64,000 bases of DNA from Chlamydiota bacterium (lineage in GTDB: Bacteria; Chlamydiota; Chlamydiia; Chlamydiales; Rhabdochlamydiaceae): contig JABDCS010000003.1 in assembly GCA_013288005.1 (NCBI GenBank), positions 1-64,000 on the forward strand. The letters are read 5' to 3'. The position numbers and the translations under genes were made by a program. The first letter of the stretch is position 1, and each line of letters opens with the position of its first letter. This document shows positions 42,792 through 52,861 of this stretch, piece after piece. The notes under the pieces were generated by a model. The model saw nothing but the letters and a program-made list of their open reading frames with translations. It did no database searches and had not been told where the DNA came from.

Positions 42792-43573
42792 AACCCATCA
42801 CGGCACTAGCAAGAACAGCTAACTTAACATTGGTAGCATCGACTTATTTATTTCTCTATGTACCGCTCATCGTTCTTTTAGTATTTTCGTTTAACAGTAC
42901 GCCCTTTCCTGCACCTTGGACCTCCTTTACATGGAGATGGTATCATGAGCTTTTTTCTTCAGGTCCTCTCTGGGAAGCATTCCGCAATTCGCTGATTATT
43001 GCACTTTCTTCAACCTTTATTAGTATCACAGCTGGTGCTCTCTTAATTTTCTATGCGACGCAAGGTGGAAGAATTGGAAAAGCTCTTGTTCTTTTTTATG
43101 GCAATCTCATTATCCCTGAGGTCGTCTTGGCTGTTAGTTTATTAGGGTTTTTTAGTCTTGCCTCTATTCCACTTGGCCTCGCTACATTAATTCTTGCGCA
43201 TACTCTCCTCGGTCTTGGTTTTGTTATCCCCCTCATTTATGCGCGTTTTCAGGAGTTAGACCATCGACTACATGAAGCCTCTTTAGTTTTAGGAGCAACT
43301 CCACTCCAGACATTTTTTAAAGTAACACTTCCGCTGTTACGACCTACGATGATTACGACTGCTCTTCTCGTCTTTATTATCTCTTTCGATGATTTTGTCC
43401 TTTCTTACTTCTGTGCAGGAAGTAGCGCCCAGACTCTTTCACTTTATATCCTTTCGATGCTTCGCTCTGGTATCTCTCCCATCGTAAACGCCCTTACAGC
43501 CATTTTGCTCATTCTCAGTAGCGCCTTAGTGCTGATTTTCTTCTCTTTACGATCACGAACCAAGCTCTTTTAA
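42788..43573 (+). CDS. potC: Spermidine/putrescine ABC transporter permease
   Basis: From ATG 42788, overlapping the potB stop as ATGA, this encodes 261 residues with about six membrane helices. The EAA loop is DHRLHEASLVLGATPLQTFFKVTLPLL and the region ending FIISFDDFVLSYFCAG is typical for PotC. It pairs with PotB in the membrane. A GTG at 42779 adds only three residues. The stop overlaps the potD start by one base (TAATG). Confidence 0.92.
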   Translation: MKPITALARTANLTLVASTYLFLYVPLIVLLVFSFNSTPFPAPWTSFTWRWYHELFSSGPLWEAFRNSLIIALSSTFISITAGALLIFYATQGGRIGKALVLFYGNLIIPEVVLAVSLLGFFSLASIPLGLATLILAHTLLGLGFVIPLIYARFQELDHRLHEASLVLGATPLQTFFKVTLPLLRPTMITTALLVFIISFDDFVLSYFCAGSSAQTLSLYILSMLRSGISPIVNALTAILLILSSALVLIFFSLRSRTKLF

Positions 43574-44649
43574 TGCATAAAATAACATTCCGGTTTTTAA
43601 TCATTACTTTTTGGTGTTCAGTTCTTCTTCTCACTCTCTATGGGCCCAAGATTCGTCAAAAAGACTTTCAAGAAAATAGCATCACAGTTTTTACATGGGG
43701 CGATATTTTTGACCCCTCGATCATAGAATCTTTTGAGAAAGAAACAGGTATTCGTGTTCACCTCAATTACTATTCGGCTAACGAAGAATTGCTGGTAAAA
43801 CTTAAAGCCACAAAAGCAGAAGGGTACGATCTGATTGTCCCTTCCGATTATGCGGTAAGACTGCTGCGCAGAGAACAGCTTCTCCAACCGCTCGACAAGT
43901 CCAAAATCCATTTTTGGAAGGATCTTAATCCTGTCCTTTTAAACCTTCCCTACGATACAAAAAACGCATTCTCTATTCCCTTTTCATGGGAGATTTTCGG
44001 TTTTGGTGTGGATAAGGATTATTTCGCCGGACATGAACTCCCAGAAAGTTGGAGATTGATCTTCGACAAGAATTTTATCAATTACCGTATTGGTATGGTG
44101 AATGATCCTATTGATGCAACAGAATTTGCTTCGATGTATCTCTACGGCCCACAATTCAAAAAGGCGAATCTTCAGCAGCAAAAAGAGATTACCCATCTTC
44201 TAAAAGAGCAACATAAATGGGTTGAAGTTTACGCAAATTTTCGTACCGACTATTTGCTTGCTACCAAAAACTGTCCCGTGGTTGTTTCCTCCAGCTCCTA
44301 TATTTGGCGAACTATGCGGCTGGTGCCTTTTGTGCGTTTTGTCATACCGAAGGAGGGCACTTTCATTACAATCGAAAATCTATGCATACCTAAAGCCAGT
44401 AAGAAACAGGATCTTGTTTATCGATTTATGAATTATCTCTATCGGACAGAATCATCTGCTAAACACTTTTCTACTTTTGGCTTTTTTCCGTCGACGATCC
44501 ATACAGATCAATGGCCCGATCTAGATCCCATGGCCAGTAAACTGATCCATGCTACGCCAGAAGAATTTGGTCATTATCGCTTTTTACATGAAGATGACCT
44601 TCCCGAAGCTACCCTTAGGAACCTTTGGGTTGAAGTAAAAACGCAGTAA
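43573..44649 (+). CDS. potD: Spermidine/putrescine-binding protein
   Basis: The 358-residue protein has an N-terminal hydrophobic segment (FLIITFWCSVLLLTLYG) that acts as signal or anchor. It then has the PotD fold: ITVFTWGDIFDPSIIESFEKETGI, YDLIVPSDYAVRLLRREQLL, PYDTKNAFSIPFSWEIFGFG and FIKPE-like VIPKEGTFITIENLCIP. Family members bind polyamines between two lobes in the periplasm. No lipobox cysteine is seen at the expected place, so it may stay anchored by its N-terminus. It ends the pot operon. Confidence 0.9.
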   Translation: MHKITFRFLIITFWCSVLLLTLYGPKIRQKDFQENSITVFTWGDIFDPSIIESFEKETGIRVHLNYYSANEELLVKLKATKAEGYDLIVPSDYAVRLLRREQLLQPLDKSKIHFWKDLNPVLLNLPYDTKNAFSIPFSWEIFGFGVDKDYFAGHELPESWRLIFDKNFINYRIGMVNDPIDATEFASMYLYGPQFKKANLQQQKEITHLLKEQHKWVEVYANFRTDYLLATKNCPVVVSSSSYIWRTMRLVPFVRFVIPKEGTFITIENLCIPKASKKQDLVYRFMNYLYRTESSAKHFSTFGFFPSTIHTDQWPDLDPMASKLIHATPEEFGHYRFLHEDDLPEATLRNLWVEVKTQ

Positions 44650-44757
44650 CTCTCGCCTTACAACTCAAGAGCACTCCCAAAAAAGCATGGGCTACAGCGT
44701 ATGCTTAGAAGAGTTTAGAGGATCAATTAGTGAAATAGAAAGTAGACTTTTTTAGAA

Positions 44758-44783
44758 AAGAAAATGCGCCGCAAGAGCGGCGC
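44758..44783 (-). terminator. Terminator of the fab-acpP operon
   Basis: On the minus strand GCGCCGC and GCGGCGC (44766-44783) form a seven-base G+C-rich stem with a four-base loop, followed by ATTTTCTTTT, about 12 bases after acpP. Confidence 0.85.
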
Positions 44784-44794
44784 GATACAGGAAC

Positions 44795-45046
44795 TTATTT
44801 ATTGATGTCTTTAGCGTCTTTGCGCTTCTCGATGTAAGTAACAACATCGCCGACAGTTTTAAGTTTCTCTGCTTCTTCTTCTGAAATTTCAAAATTGAAA
44901 CGCTCTTCAAAGGTCATTATTAGCTCGGTGAGGTCGAGTGAATCAGCGTTTAAATCCTCTACAAAAGATTTGTCGAGGGTAACATCCGACGCATCCACGC
45001 CGAGCTGTTCCACGACAATATCAATCACTTCTTTTTCAATTGACAT
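44795..45046 (-). CDS. acpP: Acyl carrier protein
   Basis: From ATG 45046 ([20 protein letters not shown]) this encodes 83 residues. The phosphopantetheine serine is in [14 protein letters not shown], and the acidic helix [23 protein letters not shown] follows. It carries acyl chains during fatty acid synthesis. A GTG at 45055 would add three residues but sits too near the AAGGAA ribosome binding site. It is the last gene of fabH-fabD-fabG-acpP, the order I know from C. trachomatis CT239-CT236, and a strong terminator follows it. Confidence 0.96.
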   Translation of the reverse strand: MSIEKEVIDIVVEQLGVDASDVTLDKSFVEDLNADSLDLTELIMTFEERFNFEISEEEAEKLKTVGDVVTYIEKRKDAKDINK

Positions 45047-45159
45047 GGTATTCACGTTCCTTCCTTATCTTACATACCTAGGTTAAAAAATCTTAAAAAA
45101 GGTTTTTTCTAATTAGTTTCACCCGAGAAGCGATAAAACCCTAATTATCCATTACCATT

Positions 45160-45915
45160 TTACATCGCCATGCCCCCATCTACAACGATCACCTGCCCTG
45201 TTATATAATCCGACATCGGACAGGCAAGAAAAAGCGCTGTATCTGCGATATTGCGAGTTTGACCAAAGCGTCCCATAGGGATCGTTTGTAAAAGTGTTTC
45301 TTTTTGTTTATCGTTTAACACATCGGTCATAGGAGTTTGGATAAATCCGGGAGCGATGCAATTAACACTAATATTACGGGAAGCTACCTCTTTAGCGAGC
45401 GCTTTGCTAAAACCAATCATTCCAGCTTTAGAAGCGGCATAATTCGTCTGCCCTGCATTGCCAATAAGACCTACAACAGAGGAGATGTTAATAATTTTTC
45501 CACTTCGCGCTTTCAACATAGGTCGGATGAGTGCTTGGCAAAAGTTGAAGATGGAATTAAGGTTAGTTTCTAAAACGGCCTGCCATTCGTCCATTGTCAT
45601 TTTCATCAGAAGAGCATCTCGTGTGATGCCGGCATTATTGACGAGAATGTCGATCTTACCATAATCGGCTAAAAGTTTTTCGATCGTTGGCTCTACCCAT
45701 TTCTTGTCACCCACATTGCCGAGCTCTGTTACAAATTTCTGCTCGGAAGAGCGCCTTACTTCTTCGAGTTCTTGTAAGACTTGCGCTGCTCTTTCGCTGT
45801 TAGTACCAAAAACGATGACATTAGCGCCATGACGGGCAAAATGAAGTGCAATTTCTTTTCCAATTCCTGCGGTACCACCGGTAACGATCGCTGTCTTCTT
45901 ATCTAGCAATTGCAT
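45160..45915 (-). CDS. fabG: 3-oxoacyl-ACP reductase
   Basis: The 251-residue short-chain dehydrogenase has the NADP motif VTGGTAGIGKEIA, the NNAG block (VNNAGITRDALLMKM), the catalytic Ser in INISSVVGLIGNAGQTNY and YAASKAG (Tyr/Lys), and the C-terminal DYITGQVIVVDGGMAM. These are FabG signatures. It reduces the 3-oxoacyl-ACP made by the condensing enzymes. Its start overlaps fabD's stop by 13 bases, so translation is coupled. Confidence 0.95.
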   Translation of the reverse strand: MQLLDKKTAIVTGGTAGIGKEIALHFARHGANVIVFGTNSERAAQVLQELEEVRRSSEQKFVTELGNVGDKKWVEPTIEKLLADYGKIDILVNNAGITRDALLMKMTMDEWQAVLETNLNSIFNFCQALIRPMLKARSGKIINISSVVGLIGNAGQTNYAASKAGMIGFSKALAKEVASRNISVNCIAPGFIQTPMTDVLNDKQKETLLQTIPMGRFGQTRNIADTALFLACPMSDYITGQVIVVDGGMAM

Positions 45916-46856
45916 ACTACCTCAAAAGCCTTGGCTATAGTCTCTAGGTCCACAACCTTTTCCATACTGAGTAAGTTATCTGTAGGAATACCAATTTTCT
46001 TATTCATACCTGTTAATGTCTTACCGCAGCCAATTTCCAAAAAACGGTTAACGCCTGCTGCATCCATCGCTCGTATACCCTGTTCCCAGCGGACAGTTCC
46101 TGTGACTTGCTCTGTCAAATTTTTTCTGATCTCAGCAAGGGAGCTAACATAGTTCCCTGGTATATTCATGACAAGCTCTATTTCACTCTCAGAAAAGTTT
46201 GCCTCTTGAATCAAGGGAGCCAAACGTTCTTGCGCCTCAGCCATCAACCCCGAATGAAAAGCACCTGAAACATCAAGAGGAAGAACTCTTTTTGCCCCTT
46301 GAGCTTTTAGGATCTCCGACGCTGCTTCAATCCCCGCTGGGGTACCTGCGATAACTACTTGCCCAGGGCAATTCAGGTTAGCTACCCAAACTTTATATTG
46401 GGTTTGCATAGTCCTAATTGTCTTTTCAATATCATCTGCTTCCATACCCAGAACAACGCGCATTGTACCTTGATTAGAAGTGCAAGCCTCCTGCATGTAA
46501 AGGGCTCTGGCTTTTACCAACTGAAGACAGTCTACAAAATCCATGCGCTGCGAAGCCACTAAGGCCGTGTATTCCCCTAAACTTAAGCCCGCGCATACTT
46601 GAGGAATGCACGTAGGGATCTGCTGTTGTAGTAAACGGAGAAGAGCCACACTGAGTACAAAGATCGCCAGTTGGCTATTTTTTGTCTGTGTAAGCGCGTC
46701 CGCTGGTCCCTGTAAAATCAGATCGCTCAAGTTCTGTGATAGGCAGTCATCGGCCTCATCAAAGATCTCTCGAACGAGAGGAAAAGCTTGGTAAAAGTCG
46801 CGGCCCATTCCGACATACTGAGCTCCTTGCCCAGGAAAAAGAAACGCCCATTTCAT
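45903..46856 (-). CDS. fabD: Malonyl-CoA:ACP transacylase
   Basis: About 317 residues from ATG 46856, which overlaps the fabH stop (TGATG). It begins WAFLFPGQGAQYVGMG, has the nucleophile serine in CAGLSLGEYTALVA (GxSxG) and the catalytic histidine in VSGAFHSGLM. It moves malonyl from CoA to ACP. A GTG one codon upstream is also in frame. The operon position matches the chlamydial fab cluster. Confidence 0.95.
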   Translation of the reverse strand: MKWAFLFPGQGAQYVGMGRDFYQAFPLVREIFDEADDCLSQNLSDLILQGPADALTQTKNSQLAIFVLSVALLRLLQQQIPTCIPQVCAGLSLGEYTALVASQRMDFVDCLQLVKARALYMQEACTSNQGTMRVVLGMEADDIEKTIRTMQTQYKVWVANLNCPGQVVIAGTPAGIEAASEILKAQGAKRVLPLDVSGAFHSGLMAEAQERLAPLIQEANFSESEIELVMNIPGNYVSSLAEIRKNLTEQVTGTVRWEQGIRAMDAAGVNRFLEIGCGKTLTGMNKKIGIPTDNLLSMEKVVDLETIAKAFEVVCNC

Positions 46857-47869
46857 CACGTATTTTCCTTACTTGAGAAGGTTAAAACGGATGCCCCCCA
46901 TGTAAAACCAGCTCCAAATGCAGCTAATAGGATGGGCTCGCCAGGGGCTACCTCTTTTTCTTTGCGGAATTCATCAAGTGCAATTCCGAGAGAAGACGCT
47001 GAAGTATTTCCGTATTTATGAAGAGTGATAAAAACTTTTTCCATACTGACATTGAAACGTTTAGCTAGAGCTTCGATGATGCGCATATTGGCTTGGTGAG
47101 GAATTAGCCATGCCGCGTGTTCTTCGTCAAACCCTGCCTTGCTCAAACTCTCTTTGCAGGCTCCTTCCATACGTCGCACTGCATGCTTAAAAACTTCTTT
47201 ACCTTCCATGCGGATATAATGGAGGTCGTCAGCCACAGTTTGCGCAGTAGCAGGATGACGGGATCCACCACCCGGTAAAATTAAGAGTTGACCTTGTTCT
47301 CCATCGGCTCCCAAACTCACATCATGAATGAGCAATCCAGCACCCTCGGAACGAACAATACATGCACCGGCCCCATCTCCAAATAACACGCAGGTATTTC
47401 GGTCTTTATAATTGGTGATAGAGGAGAGTTTTTCTGCTGCAATGAGAAGTACTGTACGATACATTCCTGCTTCGACTAGACCTTTGGCTAAAGAAAGTCC
47501 ATAAAGGAAGCCCGTACAAGCCGCCTGAATATCCATGGCTGCAGCCCGAGAAGCGCCGAGAAGGGACTGTATCATGCAGGCTGTACTAGGGATAATATAA
47601 TCAGGTGTTAAGGTAGCAACGATAATGAGGTCAATCTCATCAGAGGTAATCCCGGCCTTTTTCATGGCATCTTGAGCTGCTTTAAACCCAAGATCAGAAG
47701 TAAACTCATCCTTAGCGGCGATTCTACGTTCCTTCATGCCTGTACGCGTCGAAATCCACTCATCCGAAGTCTCGACTATTTTTTCGAGATCCTGATTAGT
47801 TAATACCCGTTCAGGTAAGTAAGAACCGGTGGCCACAATACGGGCTTTTCTAGGAGAGAACCCATTCAT
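46856..47869 (-). CDS. fabH: 3-oxoacyl-ACP synthase III
   Basis: The 337-residue thiolase-fold enzyme has the active-site cysteine in DIQAACTGFLYGL, the histidine in WLIPHQANMRIIEAL and the asparagine in KYGNTSASSLGIAL, the Cys-His-Asn triad of FabH. It condenses acetyl-CoA with malonyl-ACP to start fatty acid synthesis. It is the first gene of the fab operon and divergent from recR, as in other chlamydiae. Confidence 0.96.
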   Translation of the reverse strand: MNGFSPRKARIVATGSYLPERVLTNQDLEKIVETSDEWISTRTGMKERRIAAKDEFTSDLGFKAAQDAMKKAGITSDEIDLIIVATLTPDYIIPSTACMIQSLLGASRAAAMDIQAACTGFLYGLSLAKGLVEAGMYRTVLLIAAEKLSSITNYKDRNTCVLFGDGAGACIVRSEGAGLLIHDVSLGADGEQGQLLILPGGGSRHPATAQTVADDLHYIRMEGKEVFKHAVRRMEGACKESLSKAGFDEEHAAWLIPHQANMRIIEALAKRFNVSMEKVFITLHKYGNTSASSLGIALDEFRKEKEVAPGEPILLAAFGAGFTWGASVLTFSSKENT

Positions 47870-47995
47870 GATTTAGCAATAAAATTTTGATTTAAACCTG
47901 TTACGATTTTAACGGAGTTTGTGAAAAAACGAAAGCCTAATTTCCCCTATTCACATATGATGTGAAAGATGTCGTAATAGACAACCCAAATTTTT

Positions 47996-48598
47996 ATGAC
48001 TAAACTCCCTACACATATTTCCGTTCTTATCGCCCTTTTAAAGAAGCTACCTGGCGTCGGCAGCCGCACAGCTGAGCGGTTTGCGTTCCATCTTTTAGAA
48101 TGGCCTGAGAAGGATATTGAAGATTTAGCTTCACACATTCGCTTCATTAAAGAAAAAAGTAAAACCTGCGAAGAATGCAGTTGTCTTATGGAAGGAGACA
48201 AATGTTTTTTTTGCGATTCCCCCTTAAGAGATACGCAGCAAATGTGCATTGTCTCCTCCCCCAAAGATGTTTTTGCTCTCGAAGATACGGCTGCTTACCG
48301 GGGGCTTTATCATGTTATCGGAGGGCTTTTATCACCTCTTGAAAGACGAGGCACTCAAACACTTGATTTAGAAAGGCTCATGCAGAGAATAATAAAGTTG
48401 CAGATTAAAGAAGTGGTGATCGCGCTTGATTCAACTTTAGAAGGTGATGCGACTTCTCTTTATCTCAAGCAACATATTGAACAGATGGGCAGTGTACGGG
48501 TTTCTCGTTTAGCTCATGGCATCCCCCTCAACAGCACGCTAGATTTTATCGATGGTGGAACATTGGTTAAAGCGCTGCATGGAAGACAGATTCTCTAA
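47996..48598 (+). CDS. recR: Recombination protein RecR
   Basis: The 200-residue protein has the helix-hairpin-helix start (LLKKLPGVGSRTAERFAFHLL), the zinc finger CEECSCLMEGDKCFFC, and the Toprim part MCIVSSPKDVFALEDTAAYRGLYHVIGGLLSPLERR. The order and length match RecR, which works with RecF/RecO to load RecA at gaps. It is divergent from fabH and upstream of bamA, as in C. trachomatis CT240. Confidence 0.96.
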   Translation: MTKLPTHISVLIALLKKLPGVGSRTAERFAFHLLEWPEKDIEDLASHIRFIKEKSKTCEECSCLMEGDKCFFCDSPLRDTQQMCIVSSPKDVFALEDTAAYRGLYHVIGGLLSPLERRGTQTLDLERLMQRIIKLQIKEVVIALDSTLEGDATSLYLKQHIEQMGSVRVSRLAHGIPLNSTLDFIDGGTLVKALHGRQIL

Positions 48599-48782
48599 AA
48601 TGCGATGAAATATTCTTGTGACAGGCCCTTATCAGCCTATCTATTTAATTTTTGGAATATTTATAAGTCACATCCCTTAATTTTGTATCATTCACACTCC
48701 TCTCTAATTCCTTGCGGTTTTTCATTTTGTTTGTTTATCCTGGCTGATCCTGAATTACGAATTCTGAGAGCAGGAAGTCTTC

Positions 48783-51158
48783 ATGAATAAACGACTGTTT
48801 CGCTGGCTCTCGCTGGCTTTTTTTACATGTGGAAGCCTTCCGCATTACGCACACGCATCCTACTACCCAACTATTGAGGCTTTCGAGCAAAAGCGCATCG
48901 CTGGGATCGACGTTAACGTTCATAATCTTCCTGCTGGATCAACTTTTGATCAAAACGCTGTCTTAACCAAGTTAAAGACAAAATCGGGAGATCCATTTTC
49001 TCAAGCGACCTTTGATAGTGATCTGAAGGCACTTTCAGAAGAGTACGATCGTGTTGAACCAGCTATTGATGTTCGTCATGGTGAACTTTATATTCAAATT
49101 TCCGTTTGGCCCAGACCTAAGATCCGCGATATTGAGTGGCGGGGCAACCAATTCATTAGCACTAAGACCTTGCGTAAAGAATTAGGAATAAAACCCGGTG
49201 CCGTTTTTAAACGACCTAAATTCAACGCTGCTTTCAATAAACTAAAAGAGTACTACATCAAGAAGGGCTTTTTCGAGGCCCAATTAGAATATTCTGTGAC
49301 TCTCGACTCCAAGACCAACAAAGCAGATATCGTGATAGAGGTCCGTGAAGGCCGTGCAGGGATTGTTGACGATATCATCTTTGAAGGCTTTTCCAAAGAA
49401 GAAGAGACCCAGCTTCTCGAAGAGATTTACACCAAAAAATATAGTTTCTTTACGAGCTGGATGAGTGGTCACGGAAAACTCAACGAAGAAGCCGTCGAGC
49501 AAGATAAACTCATCATTACCGAGTTCTTGCAAAATAAAGGTTATGCGGATGCGATTGTTTCTTTAAGTATTGACGATGCTAAGACACCTGGAAAAATCGT
49601 TATTATTCTTAGTGCGGATCGCGGGCAGCTTTACCACTTTGGCCGTCTTACCTTCCAAGGCAATCATCTTTTTACGAACCAAGAAATTGAATCTCGCTTT
49701 CTCGTTCGTCCAGACGAAATTTATTCGCCTGAAAAACTCCGGGACACTGCCCAGTCTATCAAAGATCTTTACGGCAGAAAAGGCTACATCGAAACGATCG
49801 TCGACTATGACGTGCAACTTGTACAAGACGAACCTCTGTACAATGTAAATTTCATGATTGAGGAAGGCGGTGCATATAAGATTGGTCTTATTCGCATCCT
49901 AGGCAATGTACAGACAGAAGATTACGTTATCCTACGAGAATCCCTTCTTGTTCCAGGAGAAACTTTTGATTCGGCCAAGTTAAAAGCGACCCAGATGCGG
50001 CTGGAAAACATTGGTTATTTCAAAAAGGTCAATGTCTATGCAGTCCGTTCTCAAGAAGACGATTCTCTAGGGGAAAGTTATCGTGACGTCTTTATTGAAG
50101 TTGAAGAGACGACAACCGGAAGTATCAGTGCTTTTGCAGGCTTCAGCACCCAAGAAAGTGTCTTCGGAGGTTTAGAACTCAGCGAAAGCAATTTCAACTA
50201 TAAAGGCATCCCTTATCTCTTCTCAAGAGGGCTAAGCAGCTTACGTGGTGGTGGAGAATTTCTCCATATTAGGGCCAATATCGGTAAAAAGCAGACCAGC
50301 TATACCTTAACATGGATGACCCCTTATTTCCGAGATTCTCTTTGGCGCGTAGGTTTTGATCTCACACGCACGCACAGTACGCTGCAATCTAACCATTATA
50401 TCGTCAATACTACTGGCGGTAGCTTCTTTGCTACTTATCCCGTCACCAATCTTTGGTCATTCACCGCGCGCTATCGTCTTCGTCACGATCAATCCAAACC
50501 CACACGTGGTGCCGATACAGAAGAAAAATCCCCAGAATCTGGTATTCGAGCAACTGGTTATGTATCGGCTATTAGCGGATCCATGGCTTTCGACTCTACA
50601 GACAGAATCATTAAGCCCCACAATGGTTTTCGCTCGCTCATCGAAGGCGAATACGCCGGCATTGGCGGGGACTACTATTTTGGGCGCTTAGCATACCTCA
50701 ATACCTACTATTCGGAGCTATGGTCACACGGAATAATGAAATATCGTTTTGACTTACGTTTTATTGCCCCCCTCTTTAAAACTAGCCACTTTGACGAAAT
50801 CCCTCCTGCTGAGAGATTCTTCCTAGGGGGTGAAGGCTCGGTGCGTGGTTATCGCCCTTTTGATCTTGGATCCCACTTTAACAATGGAGACCCTAAAGGC
50901 GGTATCTCTTCATCGGTTGTTTCGATCGAGTATCTACATGAAATATTGAAAATTTTGGATGGATTTGTTTTTGCTGATGCAGGTAGCATCTCGGTTGATC
51001 GCTTTAGCTTGGGAACTTACCGATTGAGCTGGGGTTTCGGCGTACGCATAGAAGTTATGAATCGCGTCCCGATAACTCTAGGCATGGGTTTTCCTGTAAA
51101 CCCAGCAAGTAAGAGCGAAGTGCAAAAATTTTATTTCTCAATGGGCGGACAGTTTTAA
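48783..51158 (+). CDS. bamA: Outer membrane protein assembly factor BamA (Omp85)
   Basis: The 791-residue protein has a signal peptide (MNKRLFRWLSLAFFTCGSLPHYAHA), five POTRA repeats (~40-420, e.g. RDIEWRGNQFISTKTL, GRLTFQGNHLFTNQEI) and a C-terminal 16-strand barrel. In it, ERFFLGGEGSVRGYRPFDLG carries the conserved VRGY/RGF motif of loop 6, and the last strand ends FYFSMGGQF with a C-terminal Phe. It inserts beta-barrel proteins in the outer membrane. It is followed by skp and lpxD, the order of CT241-CT243. Intact. Confidence 0.96.
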   Translation: MNKRLFRWLSLAFFTCGSLPHYAHASYYPTIEAFEQKRIAGIDVNVHNLPAGSTFDQNAVLTKLKTKSGDPFSQATFDSDLKALSEEYDRVEPAIDVRHGELYIQISVWPRPKIRDIEWRGNQFISTKTLRKELGIKPGAVFKRPKFNAAFNKLKEYYIKKGFFEAQLEYSVTLDSKTNKADIVIEVREGRAGIVDDIIFEGFSKEEETQLLEEIYTKKYSFFTSWMSGHGKLNEEAVEQDKLIITEFLQNKGYADAIVSLSIDDAKTPGKIVIILSADRGQLYHFGRLTFQGNHLFTNQEIESRFLVRPDEIYSPEKLRDTAQSIKDLYGRKGYIETIVDYDVQLVQDEPLYNVNFMIEEGGAYKIGLIRILGNVQTEDYVILRESLLVPGETFDSAKLKATQMRLENIGYFKKVNVYAVRSQEDDSLGESYRDVFIEVEETTTGSISAFAGFSTQESVFGGLELSESNFNYKGIPYLFSRGLSSLRGGGEFLHIRANIGKKQTSYTLTWMTPYFRDSLWRVGFDLTRTHSTLQSNHYIVNTTGGSFFATYPVTNLWSFTARYRLRHDQSKPTRGADTEEKSPESGIRATGYVSAISGSMAFDSTDRIIKPHNGFRSLIEGEYAGIGGDYYFGRLAYLNTYYSELWSHGIMKYRFDLRFIAPLFKTSHFDEIPPAERFFLGGEGSVRGYRPFDLGSHFNNGDPKGGISSSVVSIEYLHEILKILDGFVFADAGSISVDRFSLGTYRLSWGFGVRIEVMNRVPITLGMGFPVNPASKSEVQKFYFSMGGQF

Positions 51159-51187
51159 CCATAACTTCTATTTTTAAGGGTGAACCA

Positions 51188-51763
51188 ATGAAAAAAAAGT
51201 TTTTCTTAGCTGCTGCTTTAACAGCTGCTTTATCGGCACAATCATTTGCTGCTGATACACAAGTAGGTATTGTTAACTTTGCCTCCTGCATGACAGACTC
51301 TAAATTGGGCAAACAAGAACAAGCCAATTTTGAAAATCTAAAAAAGCAGATGACCACTCTTCTTGAAGACACCGATAAACAAGTGAAAGAACTCACCGAC
51401 AAGTTCAATGATCAAGAATATTTAGATGGACTCTCTCCAGACGCAGAAAAAGAACTAAAAAACAAATTCCAAGCATTAAATGAAGACTTACAACGCTACC
51501 AGAATCAGTACTACCAAGTCATGAACCAAGCCAATGTACGCGTAATCCAAGTGATGAGCAACTCCATTAGCGAGGCCTCTGAAAAAGTAGCAAAAGCAAA
51601 AAAACTGGGCATGGTTGTCAATAAAGAAGCCTGCTTTTTCTATTCCACTGGTTTAGAAGTAACACCCGACGTCATCGCAGAAATGGATAGAGTTTTTGAG
51701 ACTTCAGAAGGAAAAAAAACCTCCGCTGATAAAAAAACACACGACGTTTCTGATAAAAAATGA
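51188..51763 (+). CDS. skp: OmpH/Skp-family periplasmic chaperone
   Basis: The 191-residue protein has a signal peptide (MKKKFFLAAALTAALSAQSFA), then VGIVNFASCMTDSKLGKQEQANFENLKKQM and a long charged coiled-coil region (~60-130), as in Skp/OmpH. It would hold unfolded outer-membrane proteins for BamA. The C-terminal tail is lysine-rich. It begins 30 bases after bamA, and its stop overlaps the lpxD start as ATGA. Confidence 0.92.
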   Translation: MKKKFFLAAALTAALSAQSFAADTQVGIVNFASCMTDSKLGKQEQANFENLKKQMTTLLEDTDKQVKELTDKFNDQEYLDGLSPDAEKELKNKFQALNEDLQRYQNQYYQVMNQANVRVIQVMSNSISEASEKVAKAKKLGMVVNKEACFFYSTGLEVTPDVIAEMDRVFETSEGKKTSADKKTHDVSDKK

Positions 51764-52800
51764 TGATCCAGTTTACTCTAGCTGAGCTTGCGGAACTAAC
51801 TAGAGCTCAGCTAGTGGGCAATCCCGATCAGCGTATTAAAGGTGTTGATGCTTTAGATACAGCAAGCATTGATGATGCCTCTTTTCTAGCCAATTCACGC
51901 TACAAAGAACATATGAAGGCCTCGCGCGCAGGAGTTATCTGCGTCGATAAGAATTGCGATCTCATTCCCCAAAGAAATTTTCTTATTTCTTCTAATCCCT
52001 CGCAGACCTTCCAGATAATTGCAGAAGCTATAATGGGAGAGCAAGCAGCGTCTACAGGCTTTACTGGCATTCATCCTACAGCTGTGATTCACCCAGATGC
52101 TTGTGTTGCCCCAAGCGCCCAGATTGGACCCTACGTCGTTATTGATCGCGGAACGACGGTTGCAGCAGGCGCAAAACTTATGGCTCACGTCAGCATTGGT
52201 GCAGGCTGCGACATAGGTGAAGATTGCATTCTTTATCCACATGCTGTTGTGCGCGAAAGGTGTGTTCTCGGGAAACGAGTAATACTCCAACCGGGTGCAA
52301 TAATCGGATCTTGTGGTTTTGGTTACATCACCGATTCTTCTGGCTATCATCAAAAGTTAGAACAATTGGGAAATGTGATTCTTGATGATGATGTGGAAGT
52401 TGGCGCCAATACAACCATTGACCGCGCTCGCTTCAAGACAACTCGTATTCATAAGGGAACAAAAATCGATAACCTTGTACAAGTCGGCCATAATGTTGAA
52501 TTGGGCAAAGATAATTTGATTGTTTCACAGACAGGTATTGCAGGATCTACAAAAACAGGCCGTCACGTTGTTATGGGTGGCCAAGTGGGTGTAGTGGGTC
52601 ATGTAGAAATAGGAGATAATGTCATCATAGCCTCTCGAGGCGGTGTTAGCAAAGACATCAAAACTTCTGGCAAATTCAATGGAAGCCCAGTTATACCTCT
52701 AACAGACTATAACCGCCAACAAGTGCATTTGCGCAAAATCGCAACCTACGCCCAAAAAATTAAAGAGCTAGAAGAAAGAATCGCACGCCTTGAAAAATAA
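51760..52800 (+). CDS. lpxD: UDP-3-O-acylglucosamine N-acyltransferase
   Basis: The 346-residue protein has an N-terminal uridine-binding domain (FTLAELAELTRAQLVGNPD) and many hexapeptide repeats (HPTAVIHPDACVAPSAQIGPYVVIDRG, ILYPHAVVRERCVLG). It has GANTTIDRARFKTTRI and IDNLVQVGHNVELG, with the catalytic histidine in QVGHN. The C-terminal helix is coiled (KIKELEERIARLE). It adds the second acyl chain in lipid A synthesis. It overlaps skp by four bases, matching CT243. Confidence 0.95.
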   Translation: MMIQFTLAELAELTRAQLVGNPDQRIKGVDALDTASIDDASFLANSRYKEHMKASRAGVICVDKNCDLIPQRNFLISSNPSQTFQIIAEAIMGEQAASTGFTGIHPTAVIHPDACVAPSAQIGPYVVIDRGTTVAAGAKLMAHVSIGAGCDIGEDCILYPHAVVRERCVLGKRVILQPGAIIGSCGFGYITDSSGYHQKLEQLGNVILDDDVEVGANTTIDRARFKTTRIHKGTKIDNLVQVGHNVELGKDNLIVSQTGIAGSTKTGRHVVMGGQVGVVGHVEIGDNVIIASRGGVSKDIKTSGKFNGSPVIPLTDYNRQQVHLRKIATYAQKIKELEERIARLEK

Positions 52801-52861
52801 GAGTACCTCTTAAAGTCCGGGCTCCCTGCTAAATCTTCAGATATGTCTCTCAATTGTCATC